Part shown: positions 33,507 through 43,344 of the stretch, in pieces | Numbering within the stretch: the stretch's first letter is position 1 | Layout of the letters: every line of letters starts with the position of its first letter | Source of the DNA: Microvirga sp. ACRRW | GTDB taxonomy: Bacteria; Pseudomonadota; Alphaproteobacteria; Rhizobiales; Beijerinckiaceae | Assembly (NCBI RefSeq): GCF_022346925.1 | Contig: NZ_JAKRNJ010000002.1 | Location: forward strand, 186,001 to 250,000 | Direction: 5' to 3' | DNA: 64,000 nucleotides | The notes under the pieces: generated by a model | What the model was told of the DNA's origin: nothing | Databases searched by the model: none | What the model saw: the letters and a program-made list of their open reading frames with translations, nothing else | Made by a program: the position numbers and the translations under genes

Positions 33507-35359
33507 CAGACGACTCCCTCGCCGAGGATGTCGCGCGTTTCCGGGCTCAATGCCTTGGCTTTGCCTGTCGGTGAAGTGAGAGGTTCGGGTGCGATCTTGG
33601 CGCCCACCACAAGTTCGGCACCGCCCATGCTGCCGATTTCCTTCTGCAGGAAGAGACGCGCAATATCGCGCTTGCGCACATCCTGCGCGGAATTGGCGGC
33701 GAGTTCCGCCTCGATCCCAAGTTCCTCGAGGGCCGAGCGGCCGAAGACGATGGCGGATTCGAAGGTTTCGCGAAGCTGATAGTCGACGCCGATCTTCAGG
33801 AGTTCGACCGCATGAATGCGGTCGAAGGCGCGCACGAAACTGCGGGCATTGGGAAAGTTCTCGCGAAGAATCTCGGCGATCTTCCCGATAGTCTCGGGCT
33901 CGTCCGTGCAGACGCAGATCATTTCCGCTTTCTCGGCGCCTGCCGCGCGCAGCACATCGAGACGGGTTCCATCGCCATAATAAATCTTCAGGCCGAAGCG
34001 GGCCGCGTCGCGCACACGCTCCACATTGTTGTCGATGACGGTTGCGTTGATGTTCTGCGACAGCAGCACTTGATTCACGATCTGCCCGAAGCGGCCGAAG
34101 CCGATGACGAGAACGCGGCTCGAAATTTCGCCTTCCTGCCCGAGAAGATCGTCCATGCCATGTTCGTCCGCGCGCTCCGGCCGCGAGAGAAGGGCCTTCT
34201 CGACCAGGGTCGAGAAGATCGGGCCGAGCAGCATGGTGATGGCGGCAAGCGCCGTCACGGTCTGCGCTTCGCTGGAAGACATCAGTCCTGCGGCCATGGC
34301 GACGGGCAGGAGCACGAAGGCGAACTCGCCCGCGGTGCAAAGCAACGTGCCGGACCGCAGCCCTTCGCGCCATGTGGCGCCGAACAGGCGCGAGAGAATG
34401 GTGATCAGAAGCGTCTTGCCGATGATCACGACAGGGGCGGCAATTGCCAGCAGCACCCATTGCTGACGCACGAGCGCCAGATCGATGGACATGCCCACGC
34501 TCATGAAGAACAGGCCGAGCAGCATGCCGCGAAAGGGCTCGATATCCGCCTCCAGCTGGTGCCGGAAGTTCGACTCCGCCAGCAGCAGTCCGGCGAGGAA
34601 CGCGCCCATGGCCATGGACAGGCCGACTTCCTGCATCAGCAGTGCAGCGCCCAGCACCACCAGCAGCGCCGATGCGGTCATCACCTCGCGGGAGCCGGTG
34701 CGCGCCAGGATGCGGAAGAACGGGTTCAGCCCGTATCGGCCGACCAGAACCACGGCTGCGATGGCGGCAAGGGCTTCAGCGGCGGCCAGGAGCCTGTCCG
34801 TAACCGAGCCTCCCTCGACCGCCGTGCCGGAGGCGAGAAGCGGCAGGATCGCGAGAATGGGGACGACGGAAAGGTCCTGGAACAGCAGAATGGCGAAGGA
34901 ACGCTGCCCGTAAGCGGTCTGGAGATCGTTGCGCTCTCCCAGCATCTGAAGGGCGATGGCGGTAGCCGAGAGCGCCACCGCGATGCCCGTGACGAAAGCG
35001 GCGTTGGGGCTGAGGCCCACGGCAAGCGATGCCCCACCGAGGCAGAGCGCGGTGATGGCCAACTGGGCAAAGCCTAAGCCGAAAATGTCCCGCTTCATGG
35101 ACCAGAGGTGGGACAGCTTCAGCTCAAGCCCGATGATGAAGAGCAGCAGGACGACGCCAAGCTCCGCGACCGTGGCAATGGTTTGAGGGTCCTCGACCAG
35201 ACTTAAGCCCGAGGGGCCGATGGCGACCCCAGCCGCCAGATAGCCGAGGACGGCGGAGAGGCCGAGGAACCGGAAAACGGGCACGGCGATCACCGCCGCC
35301 CCGCAGAAGGTCAGGATGGGAGGAAGAAAGCTGACGTGGGAGGCTGCGCTGCTGGCCAT
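33506..35359 (-). CDS. KefB/CPA2-type cation:proton antiporter with TrkA-N domain
   Basis: Encodes 617 residues from the ATG at 35359; the open frame continues to 35776 through repeat DNA, but the protein family begins at MASSAASHVSFLPPIL. Residues about 10-390 hold about 12-13 membrane helices (LLLFIIGLELKLSHLWSMKR, ALLMQEVGLSMAMGAFLAGL). A Rossmann TrkA-N domain follows at about 405-525, with VLVIGFGRFGQIVNQVLL and the acidic strand end in TVIDNN. Such proteins exchange K+ or Na+ for H+, gated by nucleotides or glutathione conjugates. The C-terminal tail of about 60 residues lacks a TrkA-C domain. Upstream of a MATE gene in one operon. Confidence 0.92.
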   Translation of the reverse strand: MASSAASHVSFLPPILTFCGAAVIAVPVFRFLGLSAVLGYLAAGVAIGPSGLSLVEDPQTIATVAELGVVLLLFIIGLELKLSHLWSMKRDIFGLGFAQLAITALCLGGASLAVGLSPNAAFVTGIAVALSATAIALQMLGERNDLQTAYGQRSFAILLFQDLSVVPILAILPLLASGTAVEGGSVTDRLLAAAEALAAIAAVVLVGRYGLNPFFRILARTGSREVMTASALLVVLGAALLMQEVGLSMAMGAFLAGLLLAESNFRHQLEADIEPFRGMLLGLFFMSVGMSIDLALVRQQWVLLAIAAPVVIIGKTLLITILSRLFGATWREGLRSGTLLCTAGEFAFVLLPVAMAAGLMSSSEAQTVTALAAITMLLGPIFSTLVEKALLSRPERADEHGMDDLLGQEGEISSRVLVIGFGRFGQIVNQVLLSQNINATVIDNNVERVRDAARFGLKIYYGDGTRLDVLRAAGAEKAEMICVCTDEPETIGKIAEILRENFPNARSFVRAFDRIHAVELLKIGVDYQLRETFESAIVFGRSALEELGIEAELAANSAQDVRKRDIARLFLQKEIGSMGGAELVVGAKIAPEPLTSPTGKAKALSPETRDILGEGVV

Positions 35360-35502
35360 CGGGCAATCGAAATCTCGTGAGGGGGTTACACCCTTTCTAG
35401 GGAGTCTTTTCCACGAGGGCGAGCCTTTCTTGGCGCATCTTGCCGCTATTCCTTCTCCCTTGCGGGAGGGATGGTCTGACAGGGGAGCGCCGAGACCAGT
35501 TG

Positions 35503-35601
35503 TGTCATCCCCGGCGAGCGTCAGCGAGGGAAGGGGATCCACGTTCAAGCGCTGCGCTATGGATTCCCTTCCCCTCCGCTGCGCTCCGGCCGGGAATGAC
35601 A
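35503..35601. repeat. dispersed palindromic element, GTCATYCC family, copy 1
   Basis: About 99 bases with terminal inverted repeats TGTCATCCCCGGC (35503-35515) and GCCGGGAATGACA (35589-35601), one mismatch, plus an inner pair GGGAAGGGGATCCA / TGGATTCCCTTCCC, also one mismatch. It fills most of the 346-base gap between the KefB-type and ispH starts; the rest of that gap holds no gene I can support. A related element is at 62064-62167. Such REP-like elements are non-coding and usually multicopy in related genomes. Confidence 0.75.
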
Positions 35602-35705
35602 CTGTAGGGCTGTCGCACTCTCTGAATGAGGCAAAGCAGCCAACCCGCGAATAACCGTCGCTCCCGCTTGACAGGAGGCGCCTCGTCTCGCCACATCGCG
35701 GGATC

Positions 35706-36665
35706 ATGACGAAGCCAGCCCTCGACATCCTGCTCTGCGCCCCGCGCGGTTTCTGCGCCGGGGTCGTCCGCGCCATCGACGCCGTCGAGAAGGCGCTGGC
35801 GATCCATGGGGCGCCGGTCTATGTGCGCCACGAGATCGTACATAACAAATACGTGGTGGAAAACCTGAAGCGGAAGGGCGCGGTCTTCGTGCGGGAGCTC
35901 GACGAGATCCCCGATACCAACGCCCCCGTCATCTTCTCGGCCCACGGGGTTCCCAAATCGGTGCCGGAGGCGGCCCAGGCCCGGAATTTCTTCGCCATCG
36001 ACGCCACATGCCCCCTGGTGACCAAGGTCCACCGGGAGGCGCAGGTCCACCACAAGCGTGGCCGTCACATCATCCTGATCGGCCATACGGGCCATCCGGA
36101 AGTGATCGGCACCATGGGCCAGCTGCCCGCAGGGGCGGCGACCCTGGTCGAGACCGTGGACGACATTGCCCGCCTCCAGCCTGCTGACCCGGAGAACCTG
36201 GCCTTCGTCACGCAGACGACCCTCTCCGTCGACGACACCCAGGACATGGTGGAGGCCCTGAAGCAGCGCTTTCCTTCCATCGTCGGCCCGCACAAGGAAG
36301 ACATCTGCTACGCCACCACGAACCGCCAGGGCGCGGTCAAGCGCGTGGCGCCGCAGGTCGATGCCATGATCGTGGTGGGCTCGCCCAATTCCTCCAACTC
36401 GCAGCGCCTGCGCGAAGTGGCCGAGCGGGAAGGCTGCCCCGTGGTGCGCCTGATCCTGCGCGCCGACGATATCGACTGGTCGCTGTTCGGAAACATCCGC
36501 CGCCTCGGCATCACCGCAGGCGCCTCCGCGCCGGAGATCCTGGTGGAAGAGATCATCGACGCTTTCGCCGAGCGCTACGCGGTGTCGGTGGAGAGCGTGT
36601 CGACAGCGGACGAGAGCGTGTTCTTTCCTTTGCCGCGCGAGTTGCGTGAGCAGGCGGCGGAGTAA
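35706..36665 (+). CDS. ispH: 4-hydroxy-3-methylbut-2-enyl diphosphate reductase
   Basis: Encodes 319 residues. It catalyses the last step of the MEP pathway, making IPP and DMAPP with a [4Fe-4S] cluster. The three cluster cysteines lie in [22 protein letters not shown] and [10 protein letters not shown]; the TNRQ substrate motif, the FSAHGVP loop and the [12 protein letters not shown] loop are intact. It is first in an operon with thrB and rnhA, an order typical of Hyphomicrobiales. The upstream region is a palindromic repeat. Confidence 0.97.
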   Translation: MTKPALDILLCAPRGFCAGVVRAIDAVEKALAIHGAPVYVRHEIVHNKYVVENLKRKGAVFVRELDEIPDTNAPVIFSAHGVPKSVPEAAQARNFFAIDATCPLVTKVHREAQVHHKRGRHIILIGHTGHPEVIGTMGQLPAGAATLVETVDDIARLQPADPENLAFVTQTTLSVDDTQDMVEALKQRFPSIVGPHKEDICYATTNRQGAVKRVAPQVDAMIVVGSPNSSNSQRLREVAEREGCPVVRLILRADDIDWSLFGNIRRLGITAGASAPEILVEEIIDAFAERYAVSVESVSTADESVFFPLPRELREQAAE

Positions 36666-36668
36666 ACA

Positions 36669-37634
36669 GTGGCAGTCTATACGGAAGTCAGCGACGAGGA
36701 GCTCGCAAGCTTTCTCGAAACCTACGATATCGGCACGGTACTCTCCTATAAGGGCATCGCCGAGGGCGTGGAGAACACCAACTATTTCCTCCACACCACG
36801 CAAGGTTCCTACATCCTCACGCTGTACGAGAAGCGGGTGAGGGAAGGCGATCTGCCCTTCTTCCTTGGGCTCATGCAGCATCTGGCGAACAAAGGCCTGA
36901 ACTGCCCGCTGCCGGTCAACAACCGTGAGGGAAAGCCTCTCGGCCGGATCGCGGGCCGTCCCGCCGTCATCATCACCTTCCTTGAAGGCATCGCCATGCG
37001 CCGTCCCACGGCGAAGCATTGCGAGTCTCTAGGCCGAGCGCTCGCGCAGCTGCATCTCGCCGGTCAGGATTTCGCGATGAACCGGCCGAATGCGCTTTCG
37101 CTCGATGCATGGGCGCCGCTTTTCGCGCAGGCTGAAGCGCAGGCCGATACGGTTTCCGGCGGCTTGGCGGAGCGCACAAAGCGCGAGCTCGATCATCTGC
37201 AGGGTGCATGGCCGAAGGACCTGCCGTCGGGCATCATCCATGCCGATCTTTTCACGGACAACGTGTTCTTCATCGGCTCCGAAGTGTCGGGGCTGATCGA
37301 CTTCTATTTCGCCTGCACGGATTCCTTCGCCTACGACGTCGCCATCTGCCTCAATGCCTGGTGCTTCGAGCAGGACGGGTCGTTCAATCTCACGAAGGGC
37401 CAGGCGCTACTTGCGGGCTATCAGGCCGTTCGCCGTTTGACGCCTGAGGAGATCGAAGCATTGCCGGTTCTGTGCCGGGGCTCCGCCATGCGCTTCATGC
37501 TGACGCGTCTGGTGGACTGGCTCAACGTGCCGCCGGGCGCGCTCGTGAAGCCGAAGGACCCGCTGGAATACGACCGCAAGCTCCACTTCCATCGCCATGT
37601 GAAGCACGCCCGCGAATATGGACTCGAGGCATGA
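36669..37634 (+). CDS. thrB: homoserine kinase (APH-fold, ThrB type II)
   Basis: Encodes 321 residues beginning at GTG 36669, three bases after the ispH stop. It phosphorylates homoserine on the way to threonine. The fold is aminoglycoside-phosphotransferase-like, unlike the GHMP-type ThrB of enterics. Landmarks are [20 protein letters not shown] in the N-lobe, [15 protein letters not shown] (catalytic loop with Asp) and [19 protein letters not shown] (Mg-binding Asp). It overlaps rnhA by 4 bases. Threonine synthase is encoded about 7 kb away on the other strand. Confidence 0.95.
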   Translation: MAVYTEVSDEELASFLETYDIGTVLSYKGIAEGVENTNYFLHTTQGSYILTLYEKRVREGDLPFFLGLMQHLANKGLNCPLPVNNREGKPLGRIAGRPAVIITFLEGIAMRRPTAKHCESLGRALAQLHLAGQDFAMNRPNALSLDAWAPLFAQAEAQADTVSGGLAERTKRELDHLQGAWPKDLPSGIIHADLFTDNVFFIGSEVSGLIDFYFACTDSFAYDVAICLNAWCFEQDGSFNLTKGQALLAGYQAVRRLTPEEIEALPVLCRGSAMRFMLTRLVDWLNVPPGALVKPKDPLEYDRKLHFHRHVKHAREYGLEA

Positions 37635-38101
37635 GTGATCCTGGCATGAGCGATGCTGAACGCGTTCTGATTTATACCGACGGCGCCTGCTCGGGAAATC
37701 CCGGGCCGGGCGGCTGGGGCGCGATCCTGTTCTTCAAGGGAAGTGAGAAGGAAGTCTCCGGCGGCGAGGCTCACACCACCAACAACCGCATGGAAATCCG
37801 CGCCGCGATCGAGGGACTCAACGCGCTCAAGCGTTCCTGCGCGGTCGACCTGTTCACGGATTCCCAATATGTGCGCCAGGGCATCACGCAATGGATGCAC
37901 AACTGGAAGCGCCGCGGCTGGCGCACCGCCGACAACAAGCCCGTGAAGAACGAGGATCTCTGGCGCGAGCTCGACGAGGCCGCATCCCGTCACGACGTGG
38001 CGTGGCATTGGGTGAAGGGCCACGCTGACGATCCCATCAACATTCGCGTCGACGAGCTGGCGGTGGCCGCCATGCAGCCCTTCAAGAAGAGGCGAGCTTA
38101 A
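37631..38101 (+). CDS. rnhA: ribonuclease HI
   Basis: Encodes 156 residues, like E. coli RNase HI (155). The ATG at 37631 overlaps the thrB stop; an alternative ATG lies at 37646. It cleaves RNA in RNA:DNA hybrids. Catalytic carboxylates are visible as Asp in [12 protein letters not shown], Glu in [13 protein letters not shown], Asp in LFTDSQYV and Asp near the C-terminus in RVDELA; the handle region [12 protein letters not shown] is typical. It is the last gene of the ispH-thrB-rnhA operon, ended by the terminator at 38109. Confidence 0.97.
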   Translation: MSDPGMSDAERVLIYTDGACSGNPGPGGWGAILFFKGSEKEVSGGEAHTTNNRMEIRAAIEGLNALKRSCAVDLFTDSQYVRQGITQWMHNWKRRGWRTADNKPVKNEDLWRELDEAASRHDVAWHWVKGHADDPINIRVDELAVAAMQPFKKRRA

Positions 38102-38108
38102 AAAAGAA

Positions 38109-38138
38109 GCCCCGCTCGCGTTCAAGCGAGCAGGGCTT
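38109..38138. terminator. terminator between rnhA and peroxiredoxin genes
   Basis: AGCCCCGCTCGC (38109-38120) pairs with GCGAGCAGGGCT (38127-38138) with one C-A mismatch, loop GTTCAA, preceded by six A's that become a T-tract for the reverse strand. It lies between convergent stop codons at 38101 and 38162. Confidence 0.8.
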
Positions 38139-38161
38139 GATGTTCTGCGATTTGAGAAGGA

Positions 38162-38644
38162 TCAGAGATCCTTCAGGATGTTCTCAGCGCCCGACACCTG
38201 CGCCTTCGACGGCGTGTCTTCCACGTTGATCGCCTTCACGACGCCGTCTTCCACCACCATGGAATAACGCTGCGAGCGGACGCCAAGGCCGAAGCCCGTG
38301 CCGTCCATGGTCAGCTTGATCGCCTTGGCGAAATCACCGTTGCCGTCCGACAGGAACTCGATGCCCTCTGCGCCGGAGGACTTGGCCCAGGCGTCCATGA
38401 CGAACACGTCGTTGACGGCGGTCACGAGGATGGAATCCACGCCCTTCGCTTTGATCTCCTCGGCGCGCTGCACGTAGCCGGGCAGGTGATTGCGGTGGCA
38501 GGTGGGCGTGAAGGCGCCGGGAACCGCCACGAGCACGACTTTACGTCCTTTGAAGAGATCGTCCGTCGTCTTGGCGACGGGCCCTTCCGCGGTCATCACG
38601 CGGAAGGTGATCTGGGGAAGGCGGTCTCCAACCTGGATAGGCAT
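38162..38644 (-). CDS. peroxiredoxin (Prx5/AhpE-like redoxin)
   Basis: Encodes 160 residues from the ATG at 38644 (GGAGAA upstream). The peroxidatic cysteine lies in VPGAFTPTCHRNHLPGY, the hallmark of the Prx5 group, and the fold continues with ILVTAVNDVFVMDAW, FLSDGNGDFAKAI and GVRSQRYSMVVEDGVV. It reduces hydrogen peroxide and organic peroxides using thioredoxin or glutaredoxin/glutathione. No second conserved cysteine is evident, so a 1-Cys mechanism with an external thiol is likely. Separate transcript, convergent with rnhA. Confidence 0.92.
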   Translation of the reverse strand: MPIQVGDRLPQITFRVMTAEGPVAKTTDDLFKGRKVVLVAVPGAFTPTCHRNHLPGYVQRAEEIKAKGVDSILVTAVNDVFVMDAWAKSSGAEGIEFLSDGNGDFAKAIKLTMDGTGFGLGVRSQRYSMVVEDGVVKAINVEDTPSKAQVSGAENILKDL

Positions 38645-38688
38645 GCATGATTCTCCGAAGCTCATCCGTCAGGATATGATGGCCTTCA

Positions 38689-39537
38689 CTAGCGCGATGA
38701 ATTGCCTGCGTCGAGACTCACTTGCGTCTCGACCGCCTTCTCGCCCGCAACAAGCGTGAGGGTGAGGGGAATTGGGCCGGATGCATCCTTCGGCTTTTCT
38801 TCCACCGTCACGGTGAAGAAGCGTGTCGTTGTCACGGCGCTGCTCTCGGGGCCGACCTTGGAGGTCGAGAAATACCAGTTCTCCGGCCCTTCCGTGAAGA
38901 GCGCGGGAGACGTGCCTGCCGGCGCGCGGACCGTGACGACGAAATGCGTTGTGCCCGCAGCGGGCGAAACAGCCGAGAGGATGGAGAGATCTGCCTGCTC
39001 GCCAAGCCCCTGCCGCCGTGGAACCTTGGCCATGGCCTGCTCGATGACAGCGCGCTGGGGCGCTGATTCCGTGAGCGCCACGCTCAGATCCGCATGAGCC
39101 GGGATGCAGATGTCCTTGCAGATCCCGTAATCGACGGCGAGCGCCAGCTTGATCGGCTTGCCGGTGTCCTTGGGCTTCACCAGAACTGGCAGGACGACAT
39201 CGCGGCTATAGACATAGGCCACGCCCGCCGCATCCTCATGGCGCTTGGGGGCGGGCCATTGCACCTCCACGGAGGCGACATTCTCCGAGGCCGACCAGTC
39301 GAAGCTTGGCGGCAGGCCGGATTCGCCTGGGTTGCGCCAATAGGTCTTGAAACCCTGGTCGAGCTTGATCTCGATGCCGGAAAGCCAGCTTTCGCCCTGC
39401 CTGCCGCCGGACAAAAGCCGCACCTGCGAATGGAACCCCTGCGCCGAGGTCGACGCGGGAGAGGACTGTCCAAACGCGGAGAAGGAGGACAGGATCACGA
39501 AAATGGCTGATGCGGCAATGCGAAATGTCGTTGTCAT
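38689..39537 (-). CDS. periplasmic DsbD N-terminal domain-like protein
   Basis: Encodes 282 residues from the ATG at 39537, preceded by GGGAGG. A signal peptide (about 1-24) precedes a beta-rich domain starting [18 protein letters not shown] and containing [19 protein letters not shown]. The cysteine pair in [16 protein letters not shown] (C-x3-C) matches the DsbD alpha domain, which passes electrons from the membrane to periplasmic thiol partners. There is no membrane channel domain here, so it would need a separate ScsB/CcdA-type partner, not found in the window. Confidence 0.85.
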   Translation of the reverse strand: MTTTFRIAASAIFVILSSFSAFGQSSPASTSAQGFHSQVRLLSGGRQGESWLSGIEIKLDQGFKTYWRNPGESGLPPSFDWSASENVASVEVQWPAPKRHEDAAGVAYVYSRDVVLPVLVKPKDTGKPIKLALAVDYGICKDICIPAHADLSVALTESAPQRAVIEQAMAKVPRRQGLGEQADLSILSAVSPAAGTTHFVVTVRAPAGTSPALFTEGPENWYFSTSKVGPESSAVTTTRFFTVTVEEKPKDASGPIPLTLTLVAGEKAVETQVSLDAGNSSR

Positions 39538-39648
39538 GGAACTGACGCCTCCCTGAGGCGCTTCCTTTATGCGTTTTCTATTCGGGTCCGCCATCCACGA
39601 TCCCGTGATCGGGTTGGCTTAGCCCAGCAGCAAGGCAGATTGCGAGAT

Positions 39649-40260
39649 ATGAGCTTTCAACAAGATCCCTATGGCGCCGGCTCCCCGTTCCTCGATGGGC
39701 AATTGCTCGTGGCAATGCCCGGCATGGCGGACGAGCGCTTCGCCCGTGCGGTGATCTATGTCTGCGCCCACTCTCCGGAAGGGGCCATGGGTATCATTCT
39801 CAATCGCCCTGCCGCAAACGTGAACATGCCGGACCTCCTGGTGCAGCTCGAGATCGTGCCCGAGATGGACCGCATCCACCTGCCGCAACAGGTGGGGCGC
39901 ATGCAGGTTCTCATGGGCGGCCCGGTGGAGACGAGCCGTGGCTTCGTGCTGCACTCGCCCGATTACCATATCGCGCAATCGACCCTGCCCATCGATGACG
40001 GCGTGTGCCTGACCGCGACCATCGACATCCTGCGCGCCATCGCTCAGGGACGCGGCCCCCGGGAGGCCGTGCTCGCCCTCGGCTATGCGGGTTGGGGTGC
40101 GGGCCAGCTCGAAATGGAGCTCCAGGCCAATGGCTGGCTGAACTGCCCCGCCGATGCGGAGCTGATCTTCACCACGCCTGCCGATATCCGTTACGAGATG
40201 GCTTTGCGGCGCATCGGCATCGAGCCCGCAATGCTGTCCATGGAAGCGGGCCACGCCTGA
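39649..40260 (+). CDS. YqgE/AlgH family protein
   Basis: Encodes 203 residues from the ATG at 39649. Conserved landmarks are [20 protein letters not shown] at the start, [37 protein letters not shown] and [18 protein letters not shown]. It is a cytoplasmic single-domain protein, conserved across Proteobacteria, without an agreed function. It stands alone between the DsbD-N gene (divergent) and the GGDEF-EAL gene (convergent, 5 bases away). Confidence 0.93.
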   Translation: MSFQQDPYGAGSPFLDGQLLVAMPGMADERFARAVIYVCAHSPEGAMGIILNRPAANVNMPDLLVQLEIVPEMDRIHLPQQVGRMQVLMGGPVETSRGFVLHSPDYHIAQSTLPIDDGVCLTATIDILRAIAQGRGPREAVLALGYAGWGAGQLEMELQANGWLNCPADAELIFTTPADIRYEMALRRIGIEPAMLSMEAGHA

Positions 40261-40264
40261 GATT

Positions 40265-43216
40265 TTACGCGGCTTCCGTGGTTGTGGCGCCCACGAGCTG
40301 ACGGGCCTGCGCGACCGACATCGGCTCACCGAAGACGGGGCCTTGCGCATATTCGCACCCGAGCTGGTAGAGCTCGATGGCTTCCGACTCGCTCTCCGCT
40401 CCTTCCGCGACGATCTCCATGCCGAGCTCATGCGCCATCTTGATGATGGAACGCAGGATGACCGGGTTGCCTGAAGCCATCTGGCGCACGAAGGATTCGT
40501 CGACCTTCAGCGTGTCGAACGGGAAGCGCAGCAGATAGGAGAGGGCGGAATAGCCGGTGCCGAAATCGTCGAGGGAGAGCCCGGCGCCGAGATCGCGCAG
40601 GCGCGCCAGCATCTGTGCCGAATATTCCGGGTTCTCCATCACGAGATTTTCCGTCATCTCGATCTTCAGCGAACCAGGCAGAACGCGTGTACGGGCGATC
40701 ACGGTCTTCACATCCTGCAGCAGATCGTGGCGCAGGAGGTGATGGCTCGACATGTTCACGCTGGCGAAGATCGGCGGCTCGACCTCCAGGGCGCTCTGCC
40801 AGATGGCGAGTTCCCGCGCGGTCTGCTCCAGCAGGAACACGCTGAGCTTGACGATGAGGCCAGTCTCTTCGGCAATCGACATGAAGTCGTCGGGCGAGAT
40901 GCGGCCCAGGCGCGGATGATCCCAGCGCAGCATGGATTCGAAACCGGCGATGGTGCGGTCTTCGAGGCGCACGATGGGCTTGAACAGCACCTTCATCTCG
41001 CCACGCTCGAGCGCATGGCGCAGATCGCTTTCCATGGTGAAATGGTCGCTGCGATCCGAGCGCATGGTAGGACGGAATACCTCGATGCGGTCGCCGCCGT
41101 GACGGCGCGCATGCGCCATGGCGATCTCCGCGTTGCGCAGAACCTCTTCGCGCCGCGCCGCGATCTGCGGATCATGCAAGGCAATGCCGATAGAGGCGGT
41201 GAGGAAGATCTCGCGCTCGGAGTAAGTCACAGGTGTCGTCACGATGCGACGAACCATATCTGCGAAGGCGATGATGCGGTCCGGCTCGCGCTCGGAGAGC
41301 AGTATGATCGCGAACTCGTCGCCCGCGATGCGCGCCAATGTGTCCTGCGGCTTCAGCAGGCGGCTGAGACGGCGCGAGAGCGTGAGCAGGATCGAGTCGC
41401 CGGCGGCATAGCCGGATTGCTCGTTAGCTTCCTTGAACTTGTCGATGTCGATCACGAGTACGGTCGGACGCAAAGAATCGTCCTGGCTTGCGAAGGTCAG
41501 CGCGGCCTCGAGGCGGTCGTAGAAGAGCTGGCGGTTCGGCAGGCTCGTGAGGTTGTCGTGCACGGCATCGTGCAGCAGGCGCTCTTCGGCGTTCTTGCTG
41601 GTCGTCACATCGGCCAGCGTGCCGACGATGCGGATGACTTCGCCGTCGGAGCCGATGACGGGGCGTGCCTTCAGGCGGAACCAGTGATGTGCGTTCGAGG
41701 AGGAGCGCAGTCGGAAATCCTGCACGAGGCGGCCACGGCGCTGCTCGATGACGGTGTCGAGAGCGAGCCGGTAGCGGTCCTTGTCGAAGGGGTGGATCAG
41801 GTCGAGCCATGCGGAGGCGGGACCTTCGAGCGCGCCGCGCTTCAGGGCGAGCTGATGCTCGATCTCGGGGCTGACGAAGATGTTGTCGGAGACCACGTCC
41901 CAATCGAACACGATGTCGCCCGCGCCTGCGAGGGCCAGCGCCCGGCGCTCGGTGTCGTTGACGAAGCCGCGAGCGAAACCGCCGCCGGCAAAGGCATGCT
42001 GCATCACGGTGAAACCGATGAGCATGACGATGAGCACGAGGCCGCCGACGAGGGCAGGGGGCACGAGGTCGGAGGACAGCTGGCCGATCACCGTGAAGCT
42101 CGCCGCCACCGTCCATGCGATCAGCAGAAGCCAGGTGGGCACGAGCATGATGGCGCGGTCATAGCCGTGGGTCGCCAGATGAATCACGAGCACGAAGCCG
42201 ATGCCTGCCACCGCAGCAATCGACATGCGCGCCACGCCGGAAGCCACAGATGCATCGACGATGGCGAGCATCAGGAGCGCGCCCAGGAAGGCGAGCCAGA
42301 AGGCTGTCACATGGCTGTAGCGCACATGCCAGCGGTTCAGGTTGAGATAGGCGAAGAGGAACACGAGCAGCGTTGCCGCGAGCACCGCCTCTGCACCCGC
42401 GCGATAGATCTGTTCGGTGACCTCGGAGATCGGAAATACGCGCTGGAAGAAGCCGAAATCGATGCTGGCATAGGCCAGAACCGCCCAGGCCAGGGCTGCG
42501 GCTGCGGGGAAGATGAGGGCGCCCTTCACCACGAACACGATGGTGAGGAACAGAGCGAGCAGGCCCGCGATGCCGATGATGATGCCCTTGTAGAGCGTCA
42601 GCCCGTTCACGCGCTCCTTGTAGGCGTCTCCGTCCCAGAGATGGAGCTGGGGCAGGTTGTCGGTGCGCAGCTCGGCCACGAAGGTGACGGTGGTGCCGGG
42701 ATCGAGCGTGATGAGGAACACGTCCGCGTCCGGGCTGTCATCGCGTTCGGGGCGAATGCCCTGGCTCGCCGTGATGGCGGCGAGGCGCGAAGCGCCGAGG
42801 TCGGGCCAGATGACGCCGGAGCTGGTGAGCCGGAAATGCGGGGCGACCAGGAGGCGGTCCACCTGCTCGTCGGTGTCGTTGGTGAGTGCGAAGACGATCC
42901 AGTCCGGACGGGTGCCGGATTCGCGTGCCTTCACGGCGATGCGGCGGACGATGCCGTCGCGGCCCGGAGCCGTGGAGATGCGGATTTCGTCGCCGTCCGA
43001 CTTGTAGCGCTCGATGGCGGGCGTGAGGTCGATGGCCTTCACCTTGGGGTCGACGCGCACGGATTCCACCGCCCAGCCGCTCGTTGGCAAGGCCAGCCCC
43101 AAAAACGCCGCCAGAAGGAAGGCTATGGCGAAAGATACGATACGCACCGCTTCGGTTCTTTCGTCCGGTCCAAAAGTCGAAGGCGAATTGGTACCGGTCA
43201 GGGAGCTTGAGGGCAA
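40265..43216 (-). CDS. large membrane GGDEF-EAL protein with 7TMR-DISM-like sensor and PAS domain
   Basis: Encodes 983 residues (a GTG at 43147 would give a better-placed signal peptide). Layout: signal peptide, a periplasmic beta domain (about 50-205), seven membrane helices (about 208-410), a PAS domain (about 425-545), GGDEF (about 550-710) and EAL (about 730-980). The GGDEF motif is AGDEF (631-635) and the upstream RxxD inhibitory site reads KPQD. The EAL motif is ESM (760-762), but the metal and catalytic residues Glu760, Asn821, Glu853, Asp883, Asp884, Lys904 and Glu938 appear present. It therefore probably degrades cyclic di-GMP, with reduced or regulatory cyclase activity. Single gene. 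Confidence 0.93.
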   Translation of the reverse strand: MPSSSLTGTNSPSTFGPDERTEAVRIVSFAIAFLLAAFLGLALPTSGWAVESVRVDPKVKAIDLTPAIERYKSDGDEIRISTAPGRDGIVRRIAVKARESGTRPDWIVFALTNDTDEQVDRLLVAPHFRLTSSGVIWPDLGASRLAAITASQGIRPERDDSPDADVFLITLDPGTTVTFVAELRTDNLPQLHLWDGDAYKERVNGLTLYKGIIIGIAGLLALFLTIVFVVKGALIFPAAAALAWAVLAYASIDFGFFQRVFPISEVTEQIYRAGAEAVLAATLLVFLFAYLNLNRWHVRYSHVTAFWLAFLGALLMLAIVDASVASGVARMSIAAVAGIGFVLVIHLATHGYDRAIMLVPTWLLLIAWTVAASFTVIGQLSSDLVPPALVGGLVLIVMLIGFTVMQHAFAGGGFARGFVNDTERRALALAGAGDIVFDWDVVSDNIFVSPEIEHQLALKRGALEGPASAWLDLIHPFDKDRYRLALDTVIEQRRGRLVQDFRLRSSSNAHHWFRLKARPVIGSDGEVIRIVGTLADVTTSKNAEERLLHDAVHDNLTSLPNRQLFYDRLEAALTFASQDDSLRPTVLVIDIDKFKEANEQSGYAAGDSILLTLSRRLSRLLKPQDTLARIAGDEFAIILLSEREPDRIIAFADMVRRIVTTPVTYSEREIFLTASIGIALHDPQIAARREEVLRNAEIAMAHARRHGGDRIEVFRPTMRSDRSDHFTMESDLRHALERGEMKVLFKPIVRLEDRTIAGFESMLRWDHPRLGRISPDDFMSIAEETGLIVKLSVFLLEQTARELAIWQSALEVEPPIFASVNMSSHHLLRHDLLQDVKTVIARTRVLPGSLKIEMTENLVMENPEYSAQMLARLRDLGAGLSLDDFGTGYSALSYLLRFPFDTLKVDESFVRQMASGNPVILRSIIKMAHELGMEIVAEGAESESEAIELYQLGCEYAQGPVFGEPMSVAQARQLVGATTTEAA

Positions 43217-43344
43217 GCCGAAGCCTTAACCAGCCCCCACTTGTCCGCATGACTCAGTTTTTATCGTTAACCACGCGCATGGAGGCCCTTTGCGGCGGGA
43301 TTGAGGAGAAATGGACATAACGTAGCGGAATGCGCGGGCTCAAA

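Noticed and set aside
33507-34460. N-terminal extension of the MATE gene through the KefB-type gene
   Set aside because: The MATE family begins at the ATG at 33506, which overlaps the preceding stop; the extension is an out-of-frame reading of the KefB-type gene.
35360-35776. N-terminal extension of the KefB-type antiporter
   Set aside because: The added residues come from a palindromic repeat and the ispH start region, and have no family similarity.
40727-43210. Very long forward open frame opposite the GGDEF-EAL gene
   Set aside because: Its length is a by-product of GC-rich antisense codons; the reverse strand has intact PAS, GGDEF and EAL domains.
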